Notes: a model not told the origin generated them from the letters alone. Counted from the first letter of the stretch, positions 22,901-32,841 are shown. The stretch: 64,000 nucleotides of DNA from Fusarium oxysporum f. sp. lycopersici 4287 (GCF_000149955.1 NC_030988.1:3383993-3447992); one strand, 5' to 3'. Translations and numbers: made by a program.

Positions 22901-24405
22901 TACAGACCGTCCCTTCCTATGCGGAGGAGACCAAAGACATCTCCTGTTGGGTCGTACATGTCGTTCCCGTCTATCCAGCCGCCGTTCTTGTATAGCCTGA
23001 GTCCTGACATGACATTTACCGGAAACTCAGGGATGAACAGCGTGTCTTTGAGGTTAATTGTGACCTGCTCACCCCATTTGTTTATGAAGCAAATTTTGAC
23101 TGTCCCCTTACCGAATGGGTACACCTTCCCACCGCCCGTAACGAGGACCGTTCGGGTTGCAGGCTGCAGTTCTGTGAATAGGCTTTGGTCGTTGCAGATG
23201 TGGACTGATGAACCTGTGTCGAACAGCCATTCTGCGGTTGAAGAGATGTTATCAAGGGAGACTTTACACGTCTCTGTATTGTCCATAGGTAGCTCGTCTG
23301 AGACGCTGTCTTCAAGAATCAGAAAAGATCGCTCAACTGTCATGTGATTTGATTCCTTGATATGGAGATTCTTGGTGCTGTCGCGTTGAAGATCATGCTC
23401 CATGAGTTCCTTGGCGAGACGGACTGCCCAGTCGGGTCGCTTATCCTTATGGGCGAACCAACAATCATTTTCATGATGTCCTCTCTTCTTGCAGTTCGTG
23501 CAGGTATGTTCCTTGTTCTTGCCGACTCGATGATTGGTTTCCTGGCTAGACTTGTTCGCGGCTCGCTGGTTCTTTGAAGATCCTCTCCTCCGGCCACTTG
23601 CCTCTTGCTTTCTTGCGGCCGGGCCCTTCCTTCCAGTCTTTTTACTGTGAGCCCAGTACGTGGAGGCAGTACCATGACTGTCATCATCATCTGATGACCT
23701 GTTTTCATCAATGAGATCTTGCTGCATTGATCGTAGTGTTGGCGGATGCTCCGAGCGTAGGAGAGCGCGCTGTCTGGCAGTCCAGTCAGGGTACTCGTTC
23801 TCGCAGGCAGTCAGATAAACAACCTTTTTGAGGGTATCTGAGATTGGTTCTTTCTGCTCGAGGAGAAGTTTGACGAGTCGTTCAAAGTCGACATTAAATT
23901 GTGGAATTGTCTCGTAAGAGCTTGTTTTGATCCGGATGAACTGGTAAAGTGTTGTCTGCAGAAGAACTGGGCCCGTGCCAATACAATAGGCCTGGAGAAG
24001 GTTGAACATCTCCTGGGGATTCTCAATCCCGACTAGTTGACTGAGTGCTTCTCCAGTGCAGTTACCTCGGATGGAGACGGCAGCTTTTGCCGCCCTGATC
24101 TTTTGATCCATAGTCTGCTGTTCCTCGGGAGGGTAATCACCAAAGACAGCATCTTCGAGGCCATTGATCCGAAGAATGGCCTTCTGAGCTGGGCAATATT
24201 GCTCCCAATTGGAGGGGCCGCCTAGCTTGAGCTCTTGCGGAAGGAAAAGAGTATTCTTTTCAGAGATGACCGTGGTACTGTCATACATTGAGGATGGTGT
24301 GTGGTCTTGACCTGAAGCACCAGGTTGCGACGATTCGGATGCAGGCGATACTCTGATTGTGTTGCGAGTTCGCATGGTGGAAGGTGGGGCTCGTCGTGAC
24401 GTCAT
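19990..24405 (-). CDS. Copia gag-pol polyprotein, 1471 residues, intact
   Basis: One open frame carries everything. Gag ends with a zinc knuckle C-x2-C-x4-H-x4-C at about 302-315 (CTNCKKRGHHENDC). Aspartic protease active site is DTGSS at about 396. Integrase has an HHCC finger (WHRRLGHVNAYQ...CLACDIAK), catalytic residues in HVDTF, MDGGSELYG and GVAERSNR. Reverse transcriptase has WVFKVKKNEDG, MDVSTAFLEGDLEEEVFIEMP and the catalytic YVDDFLIMG. RNase H has AWADSDWKGD, STTEAEYTALS and the closing VADGLTKPL. The order protease-integrase-RT-RNase H defines Copia. Gag and pol are fused without a frameshift or stop, so a separate mechanism must set the gag:pol ratio. The start at 24405 is the first ATG after the primer-binding region. 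Confidence 0.95.
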   Translation of the reverse strand: MTSRRAPPSTMRTRNTIRVSPASESSQPGASGQDHTPSSMYDSTTVISEKNTLFLPQELKLGGPSNWEQYCPAQKAILRINGLEDAVFGDYPPEEQQTMDQKIRAAKAAVSIRGNCTGEALSQLVGIENPQEMFNLLQAYCIGTGPVLLQTTLYQFIRIKTSSYETIPQFNVDFERLVKLLLEQKEPISDTLKKVVYLTACENEYPDWTARQRALLRSEHPPTLRSMQQDLIDENRSSDDDDSHGTASTYWAHSKKTGRKGPAARKQEASGRRRGSSKNQRAANKSSQETNHRVGKNKEHTCTNCKKRGHHENDCWFAHKDKRPDWAVRLAKELMEHDLQRDSTKNLHIKESNHMTVERSFLILEDSVSDELPMDNTETCKVSLDNISSTAEWLFDTGSSVHICNDQSLFTELQPATRTVLVTGGGKVYPFGKGTVKICFINKWGEQVTINLKDTLFIPEFPVNVMSGLRLYKNGGWIDGNDMYDPTGDVFGLLRIGRDGLYVNTEVGKTTVSNQAVSELQPEPCNHHTASSNQCLNVDLWHRRLGHVNAYQVSQTAKMTRGMYCDGHHDHQPFNYCLACDIAKALRWTPRNKRKRASRAGFIHVDTFKVNPPGIRGERWGMIATDDRHRMRWAYTFTRKGMASELLGQLISKIRTQYGIRVYAIQMDGGSELYGASLKNLEYTHGVKIIKTTPYTPEFNGVAERSNRIIFDKVRATMESERIPIELWPLVLEDMVRKTNVTATRAIDGLTPMESFLNEAFPGQDNKPDLSGERICGSQVTIHIPQERRLRSHKFGPRGEAGIYLCMEGSQIYTCWVPSRRKGHQIVRSANVQFYEKVGETELLTETEHDVEPEIRKNGAPISSRPQSVTEQTKTPRPQRSEVNNLQHAEVHNPQHGQTTTSMTSAKLPDLRKEVITEPKTMTEALQGPQREHWLRAIHSELRSLLTKGTWRMLDRNQAHNRPLTVKWVFKVKKNEDGNLDKFKARLVVRGFEQQFGFDYNQTFASVAKAATWRILLTVAACLDWEIEQMDVSTAFLEGDLEEEVFIEMPEGLVEYFDQHPEDRPPGFSTEKICKLIKSLYGLKQAPRQWQKKLKEALESLDFRQVTSDTAVYHNPTTGVIIITYVDDFLIMGSNKEAIQGYKARLGEIFTMTDLGPASHFLGVRITRDRNSRLIYLSQDAYFTRILKKFGLEDCRPVKTPMERNSLSTLQPRDNGDSASPEEREDYSSKTGSLMYGMTQTRPDLAFLLSVLSRYMSNPSPTHSRMIKRGLRYLQQTRDHGLVLGGVKKDPESAWSITAWADSDWKGDTVTGRSTFGWLVQLEGSTVSWRAKRHETVALSTTEAEYTALSQCARELAWTRNLFSELLLPLHMPIPLNGDNQGSLKLCRNPELHQRTKHIPLTEHHIREEVEAGNIDVQYVSTHEQVADGLTKPLNAVSHGHFLEAIRVSACPIEEAGRIIWSTEVHDDSVP

Positions 24406-24464
24406 CTTGAGTTGAAGTTAAAGTTTGGTTCTTTGATTCAGAAGAGAAACCCGGTGTTTGCTAA

Positions 24465-24479
24465 CCCGGGCTCATAACC
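24465..24479 (-). promoter_or_regulatory. Copia primer-binding site matching initiator tRNA-Met anticodon arm
   Basis: Directly next to the 5' LTR. The plus strand reads CCCGGGCTCATAACC, the sense sequence of an initiator tRNA-Met anticodon stem-loop (loop CTCATAA, anticodon CAT); the element RNA is its complement. Priming from the anticodon region of a cleaved initiator tRNA is known for Drosophila copia and yeast Ty5. Confidence 0.75.
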
Positions 24480-24673
24480 TGTTGTTTATATTGCGCAGTA
24501 GTGCTGGGTGAAAATGTATTTTTATGAAACTTGGTTGTTCATTATTGAGCTGAGAGTTATTCTCGGGTTTATATCTCTAGATGATTGTATCTAGGACTTT
24601 GAACTTTAAATCTAGGACTTTCAGACTAACAGTCTGAATCCTGAAGGGAAGGGGATTCCCGGATTTTCCAACA
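24480..24673 (-). repeat. Copia 5' LTR (194 bp)
   Basis: Same sequence as the 3' LTR. On the minus strand it precedes the primer-binding site and gag-pol and should hold the promoter; no TATA box position could be fixed. Confidence 0.95.
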
Positions 24674-26083
24674 GATATTGTTCTGATGGATGGTGAAGCC
24701 ATAGCTGGCAGCCCCTTCTGAGGAAAGAGAGCCATCCGAGTATACGACCAAGGTGAGCGGGTCGAGAGACTCGACCCAGCGGGAAAAGGCGTCAGCCGAT
24801 TTGTCTTTAGACGCTGTCTGCAGTGGAGGCATCTGTTCTTGATGGAAGCATCGGTAGACGAGTTTCGGCCGCGTGCAGGGTGCAAAGAGTTCGTTTGCAC
24901 GTCGAAGGCGCGTCCTGAAGCTGCTCTCTGCCTGTGTTTGATATCTTCGTTTGATGAGGTCGTGGTAAGTAGGCTGTCGGGGCGGGCGCGTTCGGATCGC
25001 CAGAGGATGAGCTTCATCCAGCGATTTGAGTCGTGCGGAGAACCTAAGTCGCCTCGCGTCAAGCAATTGATCGACTGGTGGTATCCCGCTTCCTCTGTGG
25101 AGGACGGTGATGGGTGTCGTCTTCCAGACGGGAAGAATGGCCTTCATAGCCTGTTTCATGGCTTTTGTCATTATTTGCACGAGATGCTGGTTACTCGATG
25201 GTAGATCTTTCGTAGGATGGGTCCACCGCGGCCTGGTCTTGCCCGGGTACCACGCCTCGGAGCCGTGGAGCAGCACTGGCTCGACACATGCTCTGACGGC
25301 GCCTCGCACGGCGCTCGGCAGAGGGCCGTGTACCGTGTTGGTGAGCCCCCGCAAATGATAAGCCACTGCCTTTGCTTTGGCCGCCCACTTTTCGACATGA
25401 AGTCGAAAAGATAGTCTGCTATCCAACCAGATACCAAGCCAGCGTAGGGCTGACTCGGGATGTTTCTCGATGTCGCCGTGACGTACTGCCGGCGCGGTCC
25501 TGAGTTTGCTACGAGAGAAGTGCATGACTTCAGTCTTCTTCGAGTCAAAGGAGACACCGTTCGTCGCTCCCCAGCGCACCATCTCGTCGATGGCCCCGGA
25601 AGTCATAGCCGTAGTTTCGTCTACTGTGTCGCCTATGGACAGGATGGCCGTGTCATCAGCATAACCGAAGCGACCCTGAGGGTTTCCTAGTCGGTAGATT
25701 GGCTCAGTATAGAGTAGAAAGAGAATTGGCGATACCGGCGACCCCTGAGGGAGGCCGCACTGAAGGGGAGAAGAGGCCGTGACGGTGTCTTGGTACCTGA
25801 CACGCGCAGACCGGCCGCCCATGAAGGAGCCAGCCCAACGAGCCAGATAGTCAGGCCAGCCTTGTTCGCGTAGACGCAGAACTAGCCTGTTGCACATGAC
25901 GGTGTCGAAAGCACCTTGGATGTCCATTGTGACTAGAGTCGCCACCTTCTTGCGTGCAAACGCTTCTTCGATATCGTGGATCAGAGCTGTCACCAGGTCT
26001 GTCGCAGACCTTTTGGGGAGCGCTCCAGCTTGCTGTGGGTGCAGGACGTTGTAATGCACCGCTGCCCAGGCTAGGCGGCGTGC

Positions 26084-26426
26084 GATCAGTCCAGCGCTCG
26101 CAATAGTCCAGACCATTTGGACTGTTAGTCCAGACTGTAGATCAGGGCAGGGAATACGGACGCCCGGTGTGGACGCTAAGAACGCTAGGTTGTTGGTATG
26201 GTGTTACAAAACCAGGGCACCCATGATTGTTGCTGTACCAACCATTTTATTTTGGATATTTCCGATCAATTTATTGGTGCGATCCGATCAACACGGCTCG
26301 TTTCAAGGGACGCATCATCCTAGCCGTCAATCCACGAACGCCCGTCGTGGATTGATTGTTGATTTTGGATTGCAGTCTGGACTAATAGTCCAAATGGTCT
26401 GGACTATTGCGAGCGCTGGATCAGTC
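26084..26426. mobile_element. hAT-like MITE inside the LINE reverse-transcriptase region
   Basis: The element is 26092-26418 (327 bp), starting CAGCGCTCGCAATAGTCC and ending with the exact inverse, flanked on both sides by GATCAGTC (26084-26091, 26419-26426), an 8-bp duplication. The terminal inverted repeats match for about 46 bases with one difference (GGACTGTTAG against GGACTATTAG) and contain inner palindromic AGTCCAGACCATTTGGACT words. No coding capacity. Its insertion splits the LINE at ERLI/ARRLAW. Confidence 0.9.
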
Positions 26427-27483
26427 GTTCCAGTCCCTTGCCAAGACAGGAGAGTAGTGAGATAGGTCGCCACGCTCGTGGCTCTGTGAGGTCTCTGCGT
26501 CCCGGTTTCGCGATCATGACCACCTCCGCCTCCTTGAATGGTTTTGGATGATGGCCTGTGGTAAGGCATCTTTCGAAGAGACGACGGACGTGTGTACCGA
26601 TAATATGCCATACTGCTTCAAGAAGTTTGACTGTGATGTTGTCTGACCCTGGGGATGTATTGCCTGTGTAACAAGTCGCATATTGCGCCTCCTCTAGAGA
26701 GATTTCGGGAGAGAATGGGATCGATCTAGGTGGGAATACTGGCGTCCATGCGTTTGCGATGTCGTCCTCCGCAGTTCTTCGTTCAAGCGTGGCCTGTCGG
26801 AGTGCGTTGGCTTTATCTATCTGGCTTTCATACACGACGTTATCGACCTGTAGAGGTGGCGGCTGGAAGGCTCCTGGGGACTTTAGCCACCGGACAGCTT
26901 TGAAAACATCGCTACTGCTGGAGAAGCCATCGATGAGGTTACGCCAATAGCGCCTCTTGGCCTGACGGACTACACGATGAAAGCCTCTTTTGGCGATCTG
27001 AACATCCTGGTTGAAGCCGAGCAGGTAGCTTCTTCTGATGGCTCGAAAAGCAGCCGCGGCGTCGGCGCACTCCTCCGTCCACCAGGGAGCCGGACGTCCG
27101 CCTTTCCGTGCGGGCCTCCCAGACGCTTTTGCTGCTGATGTTAGTAGACTCACAAGTGAAGAGGCAAGCTCGTCCAGCTCCTCGGGGGTCGAATCTGTCA
27201 GGGGTATTCCTGTAGCGCCAAGCTCTACGATCTCGACGAATCGTTTAAGCTCGTCTTCCGTCTTGACTCGGATCTTGGCCGGTTGTACCGGAGTCGATCT
27301 GATGTCAAGGAAGGTCAAGCTGAGCGTGAAGTGGTCGGAGCTAGTGGCGAGATGGTCCTCGACGGTAGCTTCGGCCAGTGGCATGTAGCATGCGTTCATC
27401 GCGTGTCTCGGGTGCGCTGTAGTGCTGCTGTATTCGTATTAGCATCTATCTTAGCTGTTGAGACCGGCGATGAGATGTCCTCG

Positions 27484-29020
27484 CTACGTCGCAATGAAAT
27501 GGCTCACCTTCTCGTTTTCATAATGAGAAAGAAGGCAGTCCATTAGAAATAATGACTGTGAAAGAGATGCTTTATTGCCCTCAGCGCACAATGTGGCCCC
27601 ATCAAAGGGTTGGAGAAATAGGTACGCTTTCTGAAGCAAATCCCAATCAGCCGCTGTCAATCGATTGTCTCCGAGGATCTGCTCGTGTTCATGCATGAAT
27701 TGGACGATCTGCGACTTCTTTTTGAAAAGCTTATCGAGGACATGATACCATGAAGACCACCGCGTCTCATTATCGATCCCTAGTCGCAAACCGATTTCAT
27801 CGTCCCAGAGCTGGCTATTAAGCGATGAGCAGCGTGCCCAAACAGCCAGACCGTGCAGTTTACATAGCGCAGGTATGCCATTAATACCTAGATAGTCCTC
27901 ATCAACATCCGATCCCGAGAGACGTCTGCGTCTTCTATTTCTTCTGGTGGTGAGGGCTTGAGAGAAGCGAATTAACAGGTCTTCACTAGTGACTTCAGAT
28001 GCGGCTTCAAGTGCGGCGATGAGGGCTTCATTCGATGACCCGAGAAGGAAGGCTTGAAGGGAGAGATTGATGATGTGGCCGATGCAGCGGATGCGGTGTT
28101 TTTTTGGGGTCATAGTCGATCTACCACTCATCATTAGATTAGTCCGTCAAAAACGGCCGCCAACTTACATTAAGATTCTCTTTCAATCGACGTGCTATGG
28201 ACTCCAGACATGTGTCGTTTGACGTAGCGTTAACCCCGGTGTGATGGCCGAGTTTTGGCATGATTCCGAAGGTCTCGAGAATACTAATAATGAGATCAGC
28301 TTGCCGCTCTCCAGAGTGGTTGCCGCGACATTCCGGTAGCCCTAGAAGTGCCTTCTGCAGCTGATAATCCTGATCAACCCAGTGAGCGCAAACAGCCAGT
28401 AGCGCATGACGATGTGGCGATGTCCAGAGATCGGTGGAAATGTGAATAGGCGAAGACGCGATTGCTAGTTTGCCTTTGATCTGATCTCTATAGAATACGT
28501 GATTTTCCGCAATGTGACGCATGGCCTGACGTCTGGACGTGATTAATTGATCACCGATGGTCGGATTGCATGCCAAAGCGAGATCCTTCAACTCGTTCCA
28601 TTCAACAGCTGAAAAAGGAGCTCTCCGCCGTGTGAGCAGTCCTATAACAGCCTCATTGTATGCCTGCCGATTGAAAACCTGCCGAAGACTATCCGGTGTA
28701 GGAATAGATGCAAACATGGCGGGTAATAAGCGTTGATTCGATGATATCGGCGAAGGCGGCGGCGGCGGTCGAAGCTGTGCAGCATGGCGGTTTTTGATAT
28801 GCTGTACAGCTGTTGCTCGATGCCCATGACTCCATTTAGGGCATAATCGGCACACATAAAGCACAGTGCCTTTGGTCTTTCGTTTGCGGCCGGCGGCAAG
28901 CGGTTTATTCTTATCTGGATACTGCCGATCCATAATAGAAAAGAAGTTTGAAGGCAATTGATCAGATGTCTGAGAATTAGAGTCGCCGATCGATGATAAA
29001 ATATCGCTTTCTGAAGCCAT
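27484..29020 (-). pseudogene. hAT transposase, 3' part cut off by the LINE
   Basis: Start MASESDILSSIGD at 29020. Exon 1 runs to 28169, intron 28121-28168 (GTAAGT...GGTAG), exon 2 from 28120. A BED-type zinc finger (YVCRLCPKW...AVQHIKNRH) is followed by the hAT core (STDLWTSPHRHALLAVCAHWVD, then after the intron DPKKHRIRCIGHIINLSLQAFL, DNETRWSSWYHVLDKL and LTAADWDLLQKAYLFLQPF). The frame ends SHYENEK and meets a GTGAGC donor or a stop at 27484. The expected C-terminal dimerisation domain is absent because LINE sequence begins within about 80 bases. The preserved part has no stop codons, so the truncation looks like the main lesion. Confidence 0.8.
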
Positions 29021-29053
29021 AATGATGGGTATGAGATGAAAACTATAATACAA

Positions 29054-29985
29054 AAAGTTTCTGTTATTTGTGATGTCTGGGGCGATAAAAAGCTGTTACA
29101 TTCAGCGATGAATTGATTTCCATAGAAGCTCTTGGTTCTCTATCTAATGAGTGGAAAATAGGTCGGTTTCTCATACCTAGGGTGAAGGGCCTCCGGAGCC
29201 GTTGTGCTGAAGAACTTGCTTTTCGGGAAACATCGATGACACCAACTGCTAACCGGAAGTTCGGACTTCCGACGCGCCAGCCAGCAGCCTTTCTGAACGG
29301 CTGAGAGACCTTCCTTCCGGTTTGATCAATGTATGACCTTTTGGTCCGTTTGATGTGACAAAAGCAATGAAAAAAGTTTACTTCAGTTATCCTGTTTATT
29401 CTGTTATTCCGTTATAACAGATTAGTGTGAGAGCTTTAACATGATAACAGAATAACAGAATAAAAAAATATTAACATGTTATACAGAACAAGCAACAGAA
29501 TAACAGAACAAGTTGCCCATGTATGGGGCGACCCTAGATTTCCATCTGCGCCCGAGTTCCTCACAGCATACGTGCCCAAAAAAAAAAGCCATATAACACC
29601 AAAAACATACCATTCAGTCCCATTAAAGGGTCTATGAACCAGACCCCATAGTTTTCTTGATATCATCTCAATTATCAAAAACTCCCTAGCATAAGAACTA
29701 GAAAAACATTATGACCTAGACGTTCCATGGATGTCACTGCATACAAGAGAACCCGATCCATCCTTGGAAACGGGACAGGGCTCCCCATGTGCCAAGTATC
29801 ACGAACCATGTGCCGCTGGTTATTGATTACATTAGGGCCAGCTTCGCAAGTGACCTTTTCGGGAAGGCAACCTTGCGGGTCGTGTTCAACGTGCGTCTGG
29901 TCAAACGGAGGACCTACTTTATGGTGGGAAGAGAAGATTCGGATGCGGAGGCTGAGGTCCACTTTGGCGACGTGGATGAACTATT
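29054..29985. other. 5' flank of the hAT gene and AT-rich AACAG-repeat stretch
   Basis: 29380-29510 repeats AACAGAATAACAG words and their inverses (TCTGTTATTCCG...AACAGA), giving self-complementary AT-rich DNA. Frames at 29675-30046 on both strands look partly protein-like but match nothing I know. No terminus of the hAT element could be fixed. Confidence 0.4.
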
Positions 29986-31904
29986 TTACGGCTTTTGGGC
30001 GCAAATAGTTATTCTGGATCGCAATTGTAAGCATAGGAGTTTTTGATAAGTTCTCAGACGGAGGGGGCGGATGGTACTCACAGCGTCATGAAGGAATGGT
30101 ATTGTGTGTTGCCAATCTCTTTCCGCACATCAACCAGAAACGACTTGACTTGATCTGGAGACCAGCCTAACGCTTGCGTAAAAACAGGCATTGTTAATGG
30201 CTCAAGAACAAGCAGCCAGTTCTGCGTCATTAGATGGCCTATGCGCTGCAACTTTTTCCCAGGATAGCACGCATTTGTCGGCGCGCCGTTTCTGGTCTCA
30301 ACGATATGCTTAAAGCCTGTTTCCTGTAATAATGGCTTGAACTTATTCGGGTAGTATAACGTTGTACCAAAACTGCGCATTCCTTGCTCTAGCAGATCAT
30401 TCCATTTGCGGAATGCGGTGCCATCTAATGAATGATTTGGTGACTGTAGAATTGCGATCCATTCCGTAAATTCGACCCATCCTCCAGGCTTCAGGTTGTC
30501 GAAAGTCGATTGGATTAACTTCTTCTTATCCTGAATATCGCCAAGTTGTCGAATGTGAATAAAATCGAAGTTACCGCCGCCGGTGAAGTCCCAATCATGC
30601 GTAATATCCATTGTCATAAAGCTACAGTTAGATCTGGTATAAGGCGGCTGGACCGGATTAATGTCCACGCCTAGAACGGAACAGTAAAGATGTTTTTGGG
30701 CTATCAACCAACGCCACGATTGTTAGCTTCAATGGCAATGGCACAGAAGGAAATGAACGGGAAAAAGACTTGCCAAATTCCTAAATACGGCAAAATGGCA
30801 AATGTTAATAAAAGATGCAAATCATTACATTCGTTCAATGATAAGAACTTACCAATGCCCATGCTCCAGGGCCAGTGCCGACATCAAGGACCCGCCTCGG
30901 CTTTGATGAGATAGGTGCTAAATGAAGCTGCCCTTCGAAGACATCGATGATGACGGTGTGCTGAATGACTGGCGCAATCTGTCAGCAAGCACACAAGCTA
31001 AAGAGTAGCGAGGGGGTGGCGCGCCCGGGGCCTCAATCCATACCATTTCTGGCTTGTTCTTGCTAAAACGAAAGCACATTAGCACACGAGTAATTAAGAT
31101 ACGTGCTATCGAAGAGTATGATTGATGGGTGAGACGGGAACATACCTGGCTGTTTGGCAGCAAGCCGTAACCTGTAAATTGTTTAATTAATTCTCGGATG
31201 CCAATGGCTTCTCAGAACCGGGAGACGGACGAACAGAGGATTTGTTGAACTTCTTCACGAAAGATTGAAAGAAAAGTTTGGAGCGTGACCCGCTGGCCCG
31301 AGTGGAACTACTTTGCCAAGTCAGCATGAGCAAACAGATGAACCAATCAGCCAATCTACCAATATGGTAGGTGATATTCGCCGGTAATGAAGAGATACTG
31401 AACTAATAGCAGCATAATGGGTAAGTCTTACCGTTCCAAAGGCCGATAACTCGTCATGTATTCAGCTGAAGAATCAGAAGAATCATCTAGATCCTCCTTG
31501 GGCCGAAGACTGCTTGGCTGATCAACGGCATGGTCTTCAATCGTAGGCTATTTCTCAACAGTCAAAACGCCATCGAATCGCAATTTGGCTCAGGGAATTC
31601 CCACATCATCAACTCCGGCCCTTGCAGCCGCTGCCGGGGAAAGCGTTTGCCGGTCCCATCCGCCCGAGCAACGTGAGCGGACGCTTACGGGTGTGCCAGG
31701 GATACTCCCGCTCTGGTTTTGGTTTTGGCTGTCGCTAGACACGCTCGAGGCATAGTTCAGCGAGGAGGCGACGGTGAGTGCCGACATCAAGGTTTGCGCA
31801 GCGGGCCTTGTCATGGCTGATGACTGCAGAACTAGGGAGTCGGTGGACCCGCCACTACTTCTCGTTGAACTTGGGTCGTGCCAATTGTCCGTTGCGTAAG
31901 CCAT
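29986..31904 (-). CDS. LaeA-like SAM-dependent methyltransferase, nine exons
   Basis: Exons (minus strand): 31904-31605, 31547-31432, 31397-31360, 31171-31146, 31062-31044, 30968-30853, 30780-30774, 30700-30082, 30013-29986. All phases agree, giving 422 residues from MAYATDNWHDPSS to AQKP. A Ser-rich disordered N-terminus of about 130 residues leads to YGLLPNSQQEQARN, then QHTVIIDVFEGQLHLAPI. SAM motif I is VLDVGTGPGAWALEFAQKH (193 on). VLGVDINPVQPPY, NFDFIHIRQLGD and LKPGGWVEFTEW complete the class I fold. Family members range from the global secondary-metabolism regulator LaeA to small unassigned methyltransferases; this is a LaeA-like family member, not necessarily LaeA. Exon 7 is only 7 nt and the intron after it begins GC. 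Intron 1 has a weak GTGGGA donor. Exons 3-5 are the least certain. Confidence 0.75.
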
Positions 31905-32841
31905 TTGTTGTAACGAGAGTGAAAAATAAAAGAAAGAAAGAAAGTGAGAAATGGAAAAGAAAGAAATGTCGGTAGTTAGGCCTTCGCTGTTCGATTTGCT
32001 ACAGGAATTATATTCGCGGTTCCGACGTCGTCGAGTCAAACTTATCGAGCTAATGGGTCGGAATGGATGGGGTCATGTTGCTCTTCTATAATTTTTCCCT
32101 GCCGGTTGGTACTGAATCCATCTTTGTCTCGTTCTCTCAGCGGTCATCCGAGTCTAGCCCTGTCCGGTTAGCTCAGAACCCTCTGCGTGTCTCCACTAAT
32201 AACGGATCAGGAGGATTCTCGCTCGCTCTAGCGCAGTTTAGAGTTTAAGGACGCGTGCCCTCGGGATCCCAGCACGCGCAAATCAGATCCGCTGCGAAAG
32301 CTCACCGCGAAGCGGAAGGAGACAATCCATCTCACAGCTTGGTTATACTCTACTGTGCCGTTTCTTGCTTGCCGCTGCTCTGGCGAATCAACAATTGATA
32401 ATCTTTTTTTTTTGTCTTTGTAACAAGGGTCATTGTATTTCCATCCTCTGTAGATACGAGCAATGTCAATTATCGTGCGGGAACTTCCATGGAGCCTAGT
32501 GGCATGCGAGGCGTCTGTGGCGTCTAATGGCTTCATCAGATGCCGAGCGACTGACTAGTAATACTGGTAGTAAGCGGCTGGAGGGCTGAACAGCCAACTT
32601 CCACAATGTGACGTTGAGACCCCTGACATGTGTCCCGTCGCTCTGGCCCCGTCAGTAACGATGGGCTCCCTGTGGGGGATGCTGTTGAATAAGTGCTAGG
32701 GTATCACGTGCAAGCAGGGATGTTTCAGATTACGCGCCAAAATGGCGACGCCCTAAAGGGGCAGAGTTTAACAGAACACAACATGAATACACCAATTCAC
32801 ATCAATGAACCGAATACACGTAATGTCTGACACCAACAAGC
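31905..32841. other. Upstream region of the methyltransferase, no gene recognised
   Basis: Starts with an A/G-rich tract, 31919-31970 (GAAA/AGAA repeats on the plus strand, CT-rich on the coding strand), immediately before the start codon; CT-rich leaders are common in fungal promoters. The rest has no convincing frame. Confidence 0.4.

Larger units (their letters stand above)
19776..24673 (-). mobile_element. Complete Copia-type LTR retrotransposon inside the LINE
   Basis: The element is 4898 bp, from LTR 19776-19969 to LTR 24480-24673, flanked on both sides by GATAT (19771-19775 and 24674-24678), a 5-bp target duplication. It lies on the minus strand. Both LTRs begin TGTTG and end CAACA in either orientation. 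It holds one uninterrupted gag-pol gene, a primer-binding site next to the 5' LTR and a G-rich polypurine tract (GGATGGGGG) before the 3' LTR. Identical LTRs and an open gene indicate recent insertion and probable competence. Confidence 0.95.
19006..27399 (-). pseudogene. Tad-type LINE ORF2 (reverse transcriptase, RNase H), 5'-truncated and split by two insertions
   Basis: LINE-coding parts are 27399-26427, 26083-24679 and 19770-19006. Reading 5' to 3' on the minus strand: the end of an AP-endonuclease domain (ATSSDHFTLSLTF), then reverse transcriptase with RPISLLSCLGKGLERLI, ALPKRSATD, LPQGSPVSP and the catalytic FGYADDTAIL. RNase H follows with YSDGS, DAEAAGAFEG, FICLDNLAAA and PGHSNIPGNEQAD. 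A Cys/His end (CSCGRRKAPDHIFYC) closes it. Removing the MITE with one GATCAGTC, and the Copia element with one GATAT, restores an open frame throughout. Apart from the 5' truncation near 27400-27480 and the insertions, ORF2 is therefore not otherwise broken. It cannot now be expressed as one protein. Its 5' side abuts the hAT gene it truncated. Confidence 0.85.

Noticed and set aside
22829..23347. 172-codon plus-strand frame inside the Copia element
   Set aside because: Antisense of gag-pol; no motifs.
19006..29020. Possibility of a giant cargo transposon (Starship-type) or secondary-metabolite cluster
   Set aside because: No tyrosine-recombinase captain, polyketide synthase, peptide synthetase or terpene cyclase is visible anywhere in the window.
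29727..30046. Protein-like plus-strand frames (for example ASDLFGKATLRVVFNVRLVK)
   Set aside because: They overlap the last exon of the methyltransferase on the other strand and match no family I know; only mentioned in the gap entry.
29986..31904. Possibility that the methyltransferase is a pseudogene because simple splicing left frame errors
   Set aside because: Adding exon 31360-31397, using the acceptor at 30969 and the 7-nt exon gives consistent phases through all nine exons.
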